The notes beneath the pieces are model-generated. The model did not search any database and was not told the origin of the DNA. It saw only the letters and a program-made list of their open reading frames with translations. From a virus: 22,327 bases of DNA. The stretch is from the IMG/VR virus record IMGVR_UViG_3300007540_000127, positions 1-22,327 of that record; one strand, 5' to 3'. A program made the translations under genes and the position numbers. Positions 7,477 through 14,896 of the stretch are shown one piece after another; within the stretch, counting starts at the first letter, position 1, and each line of letters opens with the position of its first letter.

Positions 7477-8493
7477 TTATTGTTGAGTTATGTCAAAGTT
7501 ACTACCTAAATCAAGAACATCTTGAATGTCCTGTACTGTATCAGTAGGTGTGTAATTTTCATTAAGTGAAATACCGCCAAACATACCACCAATAACAGGT
7601 AGACCAGAAAGATAGTCTTGTGCGCCGCTAAAAATATTACTAAATATACCATCTTGTCCCGAAGCTAAATCGGGCTGACGTAACGCAGCCGCTGCTATCT
7701 GCTCCTGTAGTGTAGCTTCTCGACCTAACAAACTATCAAGCAAGGAACGCTGCTGTTGTAGTCTCAGCTGGTTAGCTAAGTCTTCAGCCTGTGTACGGGC
7801 TTCAACACCACCTAAACCTAATTCAGCTTGGTACTGTGCGCCAGTTCTACGGCCTACGTCGGCAAACCCGGCAGGAGTAGCTGCGGCACCAAAGAGTCCA
7901 ATAGCCTGCTGTTGTGGCATATAACCAGCACCCAGTAGACCCTGTGCCCCTAGAAGTGATTGCTGTTGTTCAGCCAATGCTTGCTGTCTAGCACCTAAAC
8001 TAGCTCGTGACATAGCTTCCTGTCGTGCAGTCTCCTGTGCCAGTAACTCAGGAGAAGCACCACCGTAAGCAGCGGAGGAAAGACCTAAGCGACCTTGGGA
8101 TAGCATACGCTCTTCTAAAGCTAGACGCTGACGTTCCTCTTCAGGACGCTGTGTAGCTCGAATCTGTTCAAAGATAGCAGCTTGCTGTGCCGCAGGGTCT
8201 TGTCCTACTTGACCAAATAAACCTGCTGCTTGTCCCATTAGCTGCGTTTGTAAAGCCTGTTGCTCAGGAGACAACCCAACGGTTAAACCCCCTTCAGGTG
8301 TTGCTGAAACATCAGCTAAAGTACCTGTGACTGTGTAGGGTTTAAACTGAGTAGCTTCCCCTACCTGTCCTGCAAGTCCTGTAAGGGCTGCCTGCTGCTC
8401 ACGACCTAGCTGTTGAACGTCTTGGATGTTCTCACGTCCTAGGTAGTAATCAGCGCCGGCTCTAGCTGCGTCAGTTAAATCAAATAAACTCAT
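7477..8493 (-). CDS. putative glutamine-rich internal virion protein, 338 aa
   Basis: Protein with strong A/Q/L/G bias. After a start MSLFDLTDAARAGADYYLG, the middle (residues about 75-275) is almost entirely Q-, A-, L- and E-rich predicted helix, with SLLGAQGLLGAGYMPQQQAIGLF near 180-200 typical of phage ejection or tail-core proteins as I remember them. The C-terminal 65 residues are G/N/D-rich with SGLPVIGGMFGGIS. ATG at 8493 shares one base with the stop of the nozzle gene and is preceded by AGGGAGAC. Composition and position next to the nozzle support a virion location; the precise role is unknown. Confidence 0.65.
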   Translation of the reverse strand: MSLFDLTDAARAGADYYLGRENIQDVQQLGREQQAALTGLAGQVGEATQFKPYTVTGTLADVSATPEGGLTVGLSPEQQALQTQLMGQAAGLFGQVGQDPAAQQAAIFEQIRATQRPEEERQRLALEERMLSQGRLGLSSAAYGGASPELLAQETARQEAMSRASLGARQQALAEQQQSLLGAQGLLGAGYMPQQQAIGLFGAAATPAGFADVGRRTGAQYQAELGLGGVEARTQAEDLANQLRLQQQRSLLDSLLGREATLQEQIAAAALRQPDLASGQDGIFSNIFSGAQDYLSGLPVIGGMFGGISLNENYTPTDTVQDIQDVLDLGSNFDITQQ

Positions 8494-10025
8494 TATATTA
8501 GTCTCCCTAATAGAGCGTGTATGTCAATTTTTTGAATAGAGAACTGAGCCTCGTTAATCTCAGCTTCAAGGCCAATCGTCACTACCTCACCGCTACCACT
8601 GGTGTTTACCTTCGGAGTGTTGATAAGAATAGATGAAGTGTATTCACCAGTAGTGTTGTACTCAGCAATGCCGTACTCGGCTAGAGTTCCTGTACCAAAG
8701 ATAAATGCTTGTTTGGTATAATTTTGCGCATAGTCATAGCCCCAGTTAAGAGTTGTGGGCGTGTTTTGACCACCGATAATAGTTAAGTTAAACTTCTTCA
8801 AGAACTTTAGGTTGGACGTATTGCCAAAGTCCAAAGGATTACTAAAGTAACGCATCTCGTACTTCTCAGTCCCGTCTAAGTACCCACTGTACTTTACAAT
8901 ACCGCTGTCTTTACCTATGTAAACAGTACCGTCTTCAAGAACAGTAAACGACAAAGGGTAGAGGCTTGACCAAGTAGTAGCGCGCTGAGAACCATCCTCT
9001 AGTGGTGTTCTCATATCAAAACAATATGCAGTGTTGCTGTCAGGAAGTGTCAACACATAGAAAGCATTGTCAGAACTATACATAGACTTTATAGGATTAC
9101 TTTGTAAAACTACTAATGACATTAAATCAGTACGTACATTCTTACTGATGTCGCGCATAGGTAGGGACTTTTCTTGTATAACCCTTTCGAAACTACGTAC
9201 ACCTGAATTAGACAAAAAGAGAATGTCTTTGCCTGTGTGCTGTACTGAGTCACGAGCGATACAACCAACGCCCTCTACAGTGTCTACAAGGGTCATAGAG
9301 GCCGGAGAAGTAGCACCGGAGTACACCAGTATAGACTTCTTGCCAAAGATGATTAGAAAGCCATTGTGAGCTGCTAAGGCTGTTATCTCATCAAAGCCCG
9401 TAGGCCATACAGTCGTGACATCTAACGAACCTGAAGTACCGCCTGTCCAGTGATGTCCATTTAACAAATCAGACCAGTATACTGTGTGCTTATTACCAGT
9501 AACATCAGCCGCCCAAAGTCTACCGTAAGCTGCTAAAACTTCATTAGCCTCTGGTGGATTACCTGTCGCGTGTGTGTGTGCTGAGTGTTCTTCCAATACA
9601 AAAGAACCCTCGTGGTCGGTGCCAAGCACGTACTCATGGTCTCGTTGGAACAAATACACATGGTCGTTTAGAGTCACAACTTTCCAGTTGTTAGCTGTGG
9701 GAGTGTAACCTGTGGGTGTCGCGTCCGTTAGTGTTGTAGTCCCTGTAAATATTTTGTTGTTACCTGCTGACAGTATATATTTATCGCCGGAAGAATCAAT
9801 GTATTCGTACACTGTTTCAATACCACGGCTAGTCCCTAGTACGGAGGAACCGTTGGTACTGACTTCCTCCCAGCCTTCTCTTGCACCGATACGACCCAGC
9901 TTGTCAATAACACAGTTGTCTGCGATAGACGCAAACGAAGGATTACCGCCAATAGGTGAATCCTCTGTGTTAAGGCCAAAGAATCCCGGTGCTGCTACTG
10001 TAATGTTCTGTAATTGTTGAGCCAT
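8493..10025 (-). CDS. tail nozzle / packaged-DNA stabilisation protein (P22 gp10 or T7 gp12-like)
   Basis: Predicted to close the tail tube under the adaptor and hold packaged DNA. The 510-residue protein starts MAQQLQNITVAAPGFFGLNTEDSP, then SIADNCVIDKLGRIGAREGWEEV, the usual opening of this family in which an early segment gives the sites DN and GxIxxRxG. The remainder is beta-rich with repeated strand pairs (YILSAGNNKIFTG, HVYLFQRDHEYVLG, GFLIIFGKKSILVYSG), consistent with the beta-propeller of nozzle proteins. The block GVRSFERVIQEKSLPMRDIS near 280-300 is a strong family signature in my memory. It starts directly at the stop of the adaptor gene (one-base overlap), the normal adaptor-nozzle pairing. 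Confidence 0.85.
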   Translation of the reverse strand: MAQQLQNITVAAPGFFGLNTEDSPIGGNPSFASIADNCVIDKLGRIGAREGWEEVSTNGSSVLGTSRGIETVYEYIDSSGDKYILSAGNNKIFTGTTTLTDATPTGYTPTANNWKVVTLNDHVYLFQRDHEYVLGTDHEGSFVLEEHSAHTHATGNPPEANEVLAAYGRLWAADVTGNKHTVYWSDLLNGHHWTGGTSGSLDVTTVWPTGFDEITALAAHNGFLIIFGKKSILVYSGATSPASMTLVDTVEGVGCIARDSVQHTGKDILFLSNSGVRSFERVIQEKSLPMRDISKNVRTDLMSLVVLQSNPIKSMYSSDNAFYVLTLPDSNTAYCFDMRTPLEDGSQRATTWSSLYPLSFTVLEDGTVYIGKDSGIVKYSGYLDGTEKYEMRYFSNPLDFGNTSNLKFLKKFNLTIIGGQNTPTTLNWGYDYAQNYTKQAFIFGTGTLAEYGIAEYNTTGEYTSSILINTPKVNTSGSGEVVTIGLEAEINEAQFSIQKIDIHALLGRLI

Positions 10026-10669
10026 TATGAATACCAGATAGTTTCTTCGGGGTGTTTGGCTGAGTCATAAGCAATGGCGTCGGACAAAGAGACATCAGCC
10101 AGAGCAAACAATTCAGCGGCGCTTGTTCCACCAGTTTCTCCACGCTCCCTAGCACCCAACGCTGTAGCCAGTTGAGTCACCGGCAAAGAGGGAACTGTGA
10201 GCTTGTCAGTATCTTCAGTAAAGTTAGCAGTACGTACAGCAGAGTTAAATGTCAAGGTGTACGCTTTGTCTGGGTTAGGATAAATCTCAACAGTGTCATC
10301 ACCATTAGTGTCTACACCTTTGAAGCAATAGTACTGAGGCTTGCCCGACGGTGGAGGAGTTACTAAGTTAGCATTATCCATCCAAGCAGCACCACGGTAT
10401 TGTACAAAGTTCTTAGAAGTCTCATCAACAACGTTAAAGACCTTCAAGTTAGTGCCTGAGCCTGTCAAAGAATATGTAGTAGTGTCAGCAACAAGAGACA
10501 CAGGAAGCTCGGTACGTAATGCAGTCCAGTCGTAAGCGTCCTCTACAGTTCTTTTTGCATCATTAACAAACTCTCCTATCAGTTTAGAGTAGCTGTTCTG
10601 TGCTACAGTGCTTACCTCCTCCTCACGGAGCCGACGCAGTACACTGTTTACTATCTGTAAGTATGTCAT
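10025..10669 (-). CDS. head-tail adaptor / tail tubular protein A-like (T7 gp11, P22 gp4 type)
   Basis: A 214-residue protein that should form the ring between portal and nozzle. It begins MTYLQIVNSVLRRLREEEV, continues with SYSKLIGEFVNDAKRTVEDAYDWTALR, the helical start typical of these adaptors, and then a beta-rich part (TTTYSLTG, KPQYYCFKG, TVEIYPNPDKAYTLTFN) and a helical C-terminus with LATALGARERGETGGTSAAELFALAD. Length and order match the family. ATG at 10669 lies three bases after the stop of the 932-residue gene; the stop overlaps the nozzle ATG. Confidence 0.83.
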   Translation of the reverse strand: MTYLQIVNSVLRRLREEEVSTVAQNSYSKLIGEFVNDAKRTVEDAYDWTALRTELPVSLVADTTTYSLTGSGTNLKVFNVVDETSKNFVQYRGAAWMDNANLVTPPPSGKPQYYCFKGVDTNGDDTVEIYPNPDKAYTLTFNSAVRTANFTEDTDKLTVPSLPVTQLATALGARERGETGGTSAAELFALADVSLSDAIAYDSAKHPEETIWYS

Positions 10670-10672
10670 TAA

Positions 10673-13471
10673 TTAAACCCTTCTTCCTGTTAATAAACCC
10701 TGCGGTCTACGTTGTGTTGCTTGTGTTGGTTGTAAAAACTGTCCTAGTATGTTTGTTTGTGGTAACACAGGTGCCGTTGGAACTTGAGCAACTGGCATTA
10801 GAGGCTGTTGTCCTAGCCTTTGTATCTGTGGAGCTGCTGTTATTTCTGTTTCAAACTGCAACATATCCTTAAACAAAGTGTCCGTAGTTCTTGTACCTGC
10901 TCTCGGTGAAGCCATAAACGAAGGCATGGTTATTTGTGGTAAGTTAAGATTAATATTAGGTAAGTCTATGCTAGGCAAGTCTACGCTTGGTAAGTCTACT
11001 TCAGGTATAGCATCAACTACTGTCTCTACGACATCACCTACAACTTGCCCTGCGTCCTCAACTACATCACCAACAACCTGCGCTACGTCCTCTACAGCCG
11101 CTCCTGTGTCCTGAGCTACGTCTTCAATAATATCACCAGCTGACTGTCCTATGTCTTCCAGAACGTCTCCTGTGACCTGTAGAGCGTCTTCTCCTGCCTG
11201 TAATGCTGGGTCTACAAACTCTTCACCTATGTAGTCTAAAACATCGTCTACGGGGTCTACAACACCTTCTTCAACAGCATCGCCTATGACCTGTGCAACG
11301 TCTTCCACTACATCACCAGTCGTCTGAACTACGTCTTCCGCAACGTCTCCGATGGTCTGTGCAACAGGGTCTACAATCTCTTCGCCCACAAAGTCTAAGA
11401 CATCATCTACAGGGTCTACAACGTAGTCTTCAATAACGTCCCCTACTTCCTGTGCTACATCTTCGGCAGCCTGTATAGCAGGGTCTACGAACTCAGAACC
11501 TACGTAGTCAAGAGCATCATCTATCGGGTCAATAATAACATCTTCGACTACTGCCGCGATAGGTTCTACCGCTTGAAGGATAGGGTCAACCACCTCACTA
11601 CCAAGTAAGTCTAGTATGTCGTCCGCTGGGTCAATGATAACATCCTCGACTACATCGCCAACTACTTGGGCTACGTCTTCGACACCATCAAAGATAGGCT
11701 GTAAAGCGTCTCCTACGTTCTGTACTACTTCCACGATAGGGTCTAAAACGGAAGAAAGGTCACCGACATCTATATCAGGAACACCTCCGAAACCGCCACC
11801 CTCAGTTATGTATTCCACTAAACCGTCTTCCAAAGCGTCTTGAAAGTCCCCGCCTGCTATAGCTGTTTCTAAGGCTGCTTTTGTACCCTCAATAAAGTCA
11901 GGGTCGTTTGCAAGTGCAGGAGGTATACCGATTGCTTCTAAGTTGTCGCTTATCAGAGTATTGCCTTGAAGAGCTAAAGCAGCTCCTAAGACATCTTGGT
12001 CACCGATTGCGCTAATAAGGCTTGTTGTCTGGTTATACGTTAAACCACCTAAACCAATTCCATCTATCATTTCAGTTGCGGATAGCGCACCGTCAAAACC
12101 CATTAATAAGTTATCAGCCATTTGCTGACCGACTGTCCCGCTTAATGGAGAATTAACCCACTCACTACTCATGTCCGTTGGCGGGGTAATAATACCTGCT
12201 TGTTCCAAACCACCAATAACCAGATTAGCGTAATCAGAACCGTGTAGTGTTTCACCTGTTGCTAAACGAATAGCAGAGTAAAGCTGTTCTGATTTACCAC
12301 CTGTGTAGATGGCAGCAAAAGTACGAACCCCGGGAATTAAGAACTCATCACGCCACTCATTCCACGCGCTATATTCTATAGGTGGGATGTCACCTTGTAC
12401 ACGCAGATTGTCATAGTACTGTAACTCATTTACATTTTCTCGATTATACTGAGCTTCTGTTTCTGGAATATAATAAGTATCTTCACTAACAACACTCCAA
12501 GCATTAGGGTCATTAGGGCGGTAAGCTACTAGTGTCGTTTCTCCTTCTCTAACGCCCGCGGCTGGAACATCGGCAGGCGCAGGAGCTTCTATAATATAGT
12601 AAGGATTTTCTGAATCTTTTTGAGATAAATTCCACTCAGAACGCCATGCGCTTTCGTAGTCTTCCTTTTCTATCTCACCTCTTTTTTCTAGCTCCTGTAA
12701 ATAAGACACCCGTAGTCCGAAATCTAACTCTTCATACTTTTCTTGAAAAGCTGACATATCTTCTTTACGAAGATTATCCATAGCGCTTGTAAAGTTTTCT
12801 TTCTTTTCTAAGAAATCTGAAGCAAGTAGTTCACGCCCTTCGTAGATACTTTCATCAGAATCGTACCAATCTCTCGCAGTTTCAGGGTCTACTCCTCTGC
12901 TTATCATTTGATTGTGATAATAAGCTCTTTCATATTCTTCAGGGTCTCCACCTAAACGACGACCCATTGTAGGAAAGGCTGAACCGGAGGCGGCCTGTGT
13001 GATTGCTTGTTGACGGAAAAGTTCTTCACTTGTTTGAAAGTAAAGGTCAGCCATCATTTCGTCATCATATTCTATATAAGGAAGGTAGCTGCTTTCCATC
13101 GCATCGCGCATCATCTCAGGGTCATCTAAGAAATCTACTTTTCCAAGGTCACTTCCTGATATAAATACTTTCGCGAATGAGTCGAAAGGGTCTAAGCTTT
13201 CTCGATAACCCGTGGCTCGTCCTTCTTCTTCTTCTTCTTTTACAGAGGGTTCTCCACGGTATCCTGAGCCAGCTCCATACTCCACAGCAAAGGGGTCAGT
13301 TTCCTCGTCAAACGAACTAGCAAGGCTAACAACTTCTTCGGCACCCACAGGCTGTATTGTGTAGTCAGGTGTAGTTTTTTGTTTAGCTTCCCACGCTGCT
13401 AAGTCTTCTCTGTAGTAACGACTTCTACTGCCGCCACGATAGCGACTTGGGTCTGGTTTAGGTAGTGCCAT
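10673..13471 (-). CDS. large acidic hendecad-repeat virion-associated protein, 932 aa
   Basis: I do not recognise a family with known function. Residues 1-300 are acidic, with several aromatic-rich DDE segments and a five-glutamate run at 79-83; about 360-560 look globular (FAAIYTGGKSEQLYSAIRLA, GLTYNQTTSLISAIG). Residues about 595-822 consist of 11-residue repeats with consensus (V/T)GDVVEDVAQx, interrupted by four copies of VDPxDDxLDxxGxExVDP beginning near 611, 645, 683 and 736. Residues 826-848 carry short VDLPS/IDLPN repeats, and the C-terminus is P/Q/T-rich and basic. From K531 to R857 there is no K, R or H. It lies between the putative holin, which overlaps its ATG by 14 bases, and the tail adaptor, so a virion or ejection role is likely. 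ATG at 13471 follows AAGGGG. Confidence 0.8.
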   Translation of the reverse strand: MALPKPDPSRYRGGSRSRYYREDLAAWEAKQKTTPDYTIQPVGAEEVVSLASSFDEETDPFAVEYGAGSGYRGEPSVKEEEEEGRATGYRESLDPFDSFAKVFISGSDLGKVDFLDDPEMMRDAMESSYLPYIEYDDEMMADLYFQTSEELFRQQAITQAASGSAFPTMGRRLGGDPEEYERAYYHNQMISRGVDPETARDWYDSDESIYEGRELLASDFLEKKENFTSAMDNLRKEDMSAFQEKYEELDFGLRVSYLQELEKRGEIEKEDYESAWRSEWNLSQKDSENPYYIIEAPAPADVPAAGVREGETTLVAYRPNDPNAWSVVSEDTYYIPETEAQYNRENVNELQYYDNLRVQGDIPPIEYSAWNEWRDEFLIPGVRTFAAIYTGGKSEQLYSAIRLATGETLHGSDYANLVIGGLEQAGIITPPTDMSSEWVNSPLSGTVGQQMADNLLMGFDGALSATEMIDGIGLGGLTYNQTTSLISAIGDQDVLGAALALQGNTLISDNLEAIGIPPALANDPDFIEGTKAALETAIAGGDFQDALEDGLVEYITEGGGFGGVPDIDVGDLSSVLDPIVEVVQNVGDALQPIFDGVEDVAQVVGDVVEDVIIDPADDILDLLGSEVVDPILQAVEPIAAVVEDVIIDPIDDALDYVGSEFVDPAIQAAEDVAQEVGDVIEDYVVDPVDDVLDFVGEEIVDPVAQTIGDVAEDVVQTTGDVVEDVAQVIGDAVEEGVVDPVDDVLDYIGEEFVDPALQAGEDALQVTGDVLEDIGQSAGDIIEDVAQDTGAAVEDVAQVVGDVVEDAGQVVGDVVETVVDAIPEVDLPSVDLPSIDLPNINLNLPQITMPSFMASPRAGTRTTDTLFKDMLQFETEITAAPQIQRLGQQPLMPVAQVPTAPVLPQTNILGQFLQPTQATQRRPQGLLTGRRV
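10934..11680 (-). repeat. coding repeats of the 932-aa protein (33-base and 15-base units)
   Basis: Between about 11012 and 11680 the gene is built of 33-base units encoding (V/T)GDVVEDVAQx, clearest as five consecutive units at residues about 768-822, plus four longer VDPxDDxLD modules. Between 10934 and 11000 there is a shorter 15-base period encoding VDLPS, VDLPS, IDLPN. The units differ at the DNA level, so the amino-acid pattern seems to be kept by selection rather than by very recent duplication. Confidence 0.85.
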
Positions 13472-13865
13472 TCTTAACCCCTTTAGTTTTCTCTACTGTA
13501 CGTAACACCCCTAACCCTAACATACCCATAAGAACTGGCATCATTGTTGACAAATCTATAAGGGGAATGTTGACTGAAGAATCGGCCAAAGCCAGCGTAA
13601 AATTTGCCATCGGAATAACCAAGAAGTTACTCGCCATAGAAAGCACGCATACCCAGCCGACAGCCGGACGCCAACCTGCGACAAATAAGTTCCTATGTCC
13701 CGCTTCAGTTTTGTTTACCTCTATCTGTGCCATTGCACTTTCGTGTGCGTATTTCTCTGCCATAGTCGCAACTTCATGGGCAATCTTTTGCTTGGTGTCA
13801 GCATCAGGTATAAACTTGTCAAGTATGCTTGTAACGGGCTGTATTAAAGATTTAAGTATACTCAT
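13458..13865 (-). CDS. putative holin, three-transmembrane type
   Basis: A 135-residue membrane protein. The cytoplasm-side N-terminus MSILKSLIQPVTSILDKFIP is followed by an amphipathic helix (TKQKIAHEVATMAEKYAHE) and the motif EAGHRNLFVAGWRPAVGWVC, which I associate with the Holin_3TMS family (gene-transfer-agent release holins). Hydrophobic stretches: about 61-90 (GWVCVLSMASNFLVIPMANF) and about 106-124 (TMMPVLMGMLGLGVL). ATG at 13865 is chosen over an in-frame GTG at 13874; neither has a Shine-Dalgarno sequence, and a consensus promoter abuts the ATG. The last 14 bases overlap the 932-residue gene. Such proteins make holes in the inner membrane at lysis; that activity is inferred from the family. 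An ordinary virion membrane protein is the alternative. Confidence 0.75.
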   Translation of the reverse strand: MSILKSLIQPVTSILDKFIPDADTKQKIAHEVATMAEKYAHESAMAQIEVNKTEAGHRNLFVAGWRPAVGWVCVLSMASNFLVIPMANFTLALADSSVNIPLIDLSTMMPVLMGMLGLGVLRTVEKTKGVKNGTT

Positions 13866-13894
13866 ATTATACACTATTTAGTCTTGTTTGTCAA
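13866..13894 (-). promoter_or_regulatory. consensus sigma70 promoter abutting the holin start
   Basis: On the - strand TTGACA (13889-13894), a 17-base spacer (13872-13888) and TATAAT (13866-13871): perfect in both boxes. The start point would be near 13859, inside codon 2-3 of the holin-like gene, so the transcript would lack that gene's start codon and would serve the 932-residue, adaptor, nozzle and ejection genes. A GTATAC palindrome lies at 13856-13861, across the expected start point. Confidence 0.8.
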
Positions 13895-14063
13895 GTAGTT
13901 TTTTACCATGAACTAACATTTGTACTGTGTCTGACTCGTATATTCTAATACCCAACCACACTATGGTGAATATAGAGGCGACTGGCGGTAACCAAGCTGC
14001 GAGAGCAAGGATACCTGTTGATGCGGCAGCAACGTCCAAAGCTTCTTTTGTTTCTTCCACCAT
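13878..14063 (-). CDS. small membrane protein, possible second holin or lysis protein, 61 aa
   Basis: Starts MVEETKEALDVAAASTG; the hydrophobic core ILALAAWLPPVASIFTIVWLGIRIY (about 18-42) could form one long or two short membrane helices split by the PP, followed by ESDTVQML and a basic tail HGKKLLDKQD. Small proteins with LAAWLPxxAxxxTIVWxxIRIYE are common beside holins in marine podoviruses in my memory, and are often annotated as holin-like or hypothetical. ATG at 14063 follows AAGGAT. The gene ends 12 bases before the start of the three-helix holin, so the two may form a lysis pair, but no endolysin is seen next to them. Confidence 0.68.
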   Translation of the reverse strand: MVEETKEALDVAAASTGILALAAWLPPVASIFTIVWLGIRIYESDTVQMLVHGKKLLDKQD

Positions 14064-14094
14064 GCTTAAATCCTTATTTTAAGTTTAGGGGGTT

Positions 14095-14412
14095 TTACCA
14101 AGGAACGCCTGCTTCCTGAGTTGGATTTTTTTCAGCGTCAATCTGTGATGCAATAGAAGCTTCGATGCTTTCTACTTGCTCTTCGCCAAGTGAATCTTTA
14201 GTCCAGCCGATAGCCATCTCTTCAGTGATGTCAGCATATGGAACATAGTCAGGTGATGATGGGTCAGGGGTAAAGCCACAAGTGCCATAAGAGCTGCCTG
14301 AGTAAGTTACATCATCTACTACTTCGCTGTCTGATGCTCTCCAGTGGGCTACAATAACTGCGCCGTCTGAGATTTCGTGTTCAAGGGTTGAGATTGTCCA
14401 AGTTACTGCCAT
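14095..14412 (-). CDS. conserved-type small phage protein of unknown function, 105 aa
   Basis: Begins MAVTWTISTLEHEISDGAVIVAHWRASD, then a serine/glycine-rich part (TYSGSSYGTCGFTPDPSSPDY) and a helical acidic C-terminus ending KNPTQEAGVPW. The opening WTISxxE...DGxVxxAHWRxSD and the W-ending tail are features of a protein found next to tail genes in many aquatic phages, according to memory; I believe it has only a domain-of-unknown-function label. One cysteine, no membrane segment. ATG at 14412 is preceded by AAAGGAA. It sits between the tail-assembly-chaperone-like gene and the membrane proteins, so it could be a minor tail or fibre-associated protein. Confidence 0.7.
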   Translation of the reverse strand: MAVTWTISTLEHEISDGAVIVAHWRASDSEVVDDVTYSGSSYGTCGFTPDPSSPDYVPYADITEEMAIGWTKDSLGEEQVESIEASIASQIDAEKNPTQEAGVPW

Positions 14413-14434
14413 TGTTTTATTCCTTTTTGTTTAA

Positions 14435-14887
14435 TTAAGGCGCTGTAGGCCAAGTAATGTTAGTTGGAAATCCTGCTTGTTCCGATATGTCACGTAGCTC
14501 TGTGCGGTAAGTAGCCCAAGAAGCCTTTGTGCTGTCGTCTAAAGGACTGTCGGGCATCTGCGTCCAGTCACATAGGGTCAGTAGCTCATCACGCTCATAA
14601 CGCACGCTAGAGGCTTCTGAGGCTATTTCGTCTGCTGTCTTGTCCCGTACAACCCAAGGCAGTGTCCATACACCTTCTACAAGCACAGGCGCTGAAGCAT
14701 GAACAGCAGTTTCTGTATGCGATATATTTTCTGGAAACTCTCCTCTAACTATTGAAAACACGCCAAAAGAAATTAAGGTTTCTTCGTTTATCTCTAGTGG
14801 GAAAGAAACACCTGAGTTGTCTTTTCGTAATTTTTTTATACTATAGGGAAACTCATCTACAGTGTTATTGATTGTTTTTACGTACAT
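14435..14887 (-). CDS. tail fibre assembly chaperone-like protein, 150 aa
   Basis: The C-terminal about 55 residues fit the phage tail assembly chaperone (Phage_tail_APC-type) pattern: VRYERDELLTLCDWTQMPDSP, then SWATYRTELRDIS, ending FPTNITWPTAP. The N-terminal half (residues 1-95) is a separate beta-rich part with WTLPWVVRDKTADEIA linking the two, common in fibre-associated proteins of marine phages. Such proteins help fibres fold or attach and may also be carried in the particle; the exact role is inferred. ATG at 14887 follows AAGGAT. It is next to the beta-propeller and fibre genes, as expected for a fibre chaperone. Confidence 0.75.
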   Translation of the reverse strand: MYVKTINNTVDEFPYSIKKLRKDNSGVSFPLEINEETLISFGVFSIVRGEFPENISHTETAVHASAPVLVEGVWTLPWVVRDKTADEIASEASSVRYERDELLTLCDWTQMPDSPLDDSTKASWATYRTELRDISEQAGFPTNITWPTAP

Positions 14888-14896
14888 AATAAATCC

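Noticed and set aside
8491-8526. TTGACA and TATAAT near the start of the 338-residue gene
   Set aside because: Both hexamers exist on the - strand, but they are about 24 bases apart, too far for a sigma70 promoter.
10934-11740. CRISPR-like array because of regular repeats
   Set aside because: The repeats are 33- and 15-base coding units within an open frame, without constant repeats and unique spacers.
13866-13874. GTG start (MYN...) for the holin-like gene
   Set aside because: It lies within the promoter, lacks a ribosome site, and the family-like N-terminus begins at the ATG at 13865.
13465-13881. 138-codon + strand reading frame opposite the holin-like gene
   Set aside because: It is the antisense shadow of a gene with clear membrane-protein and holin motifs; no ribosome site or family resemblance.
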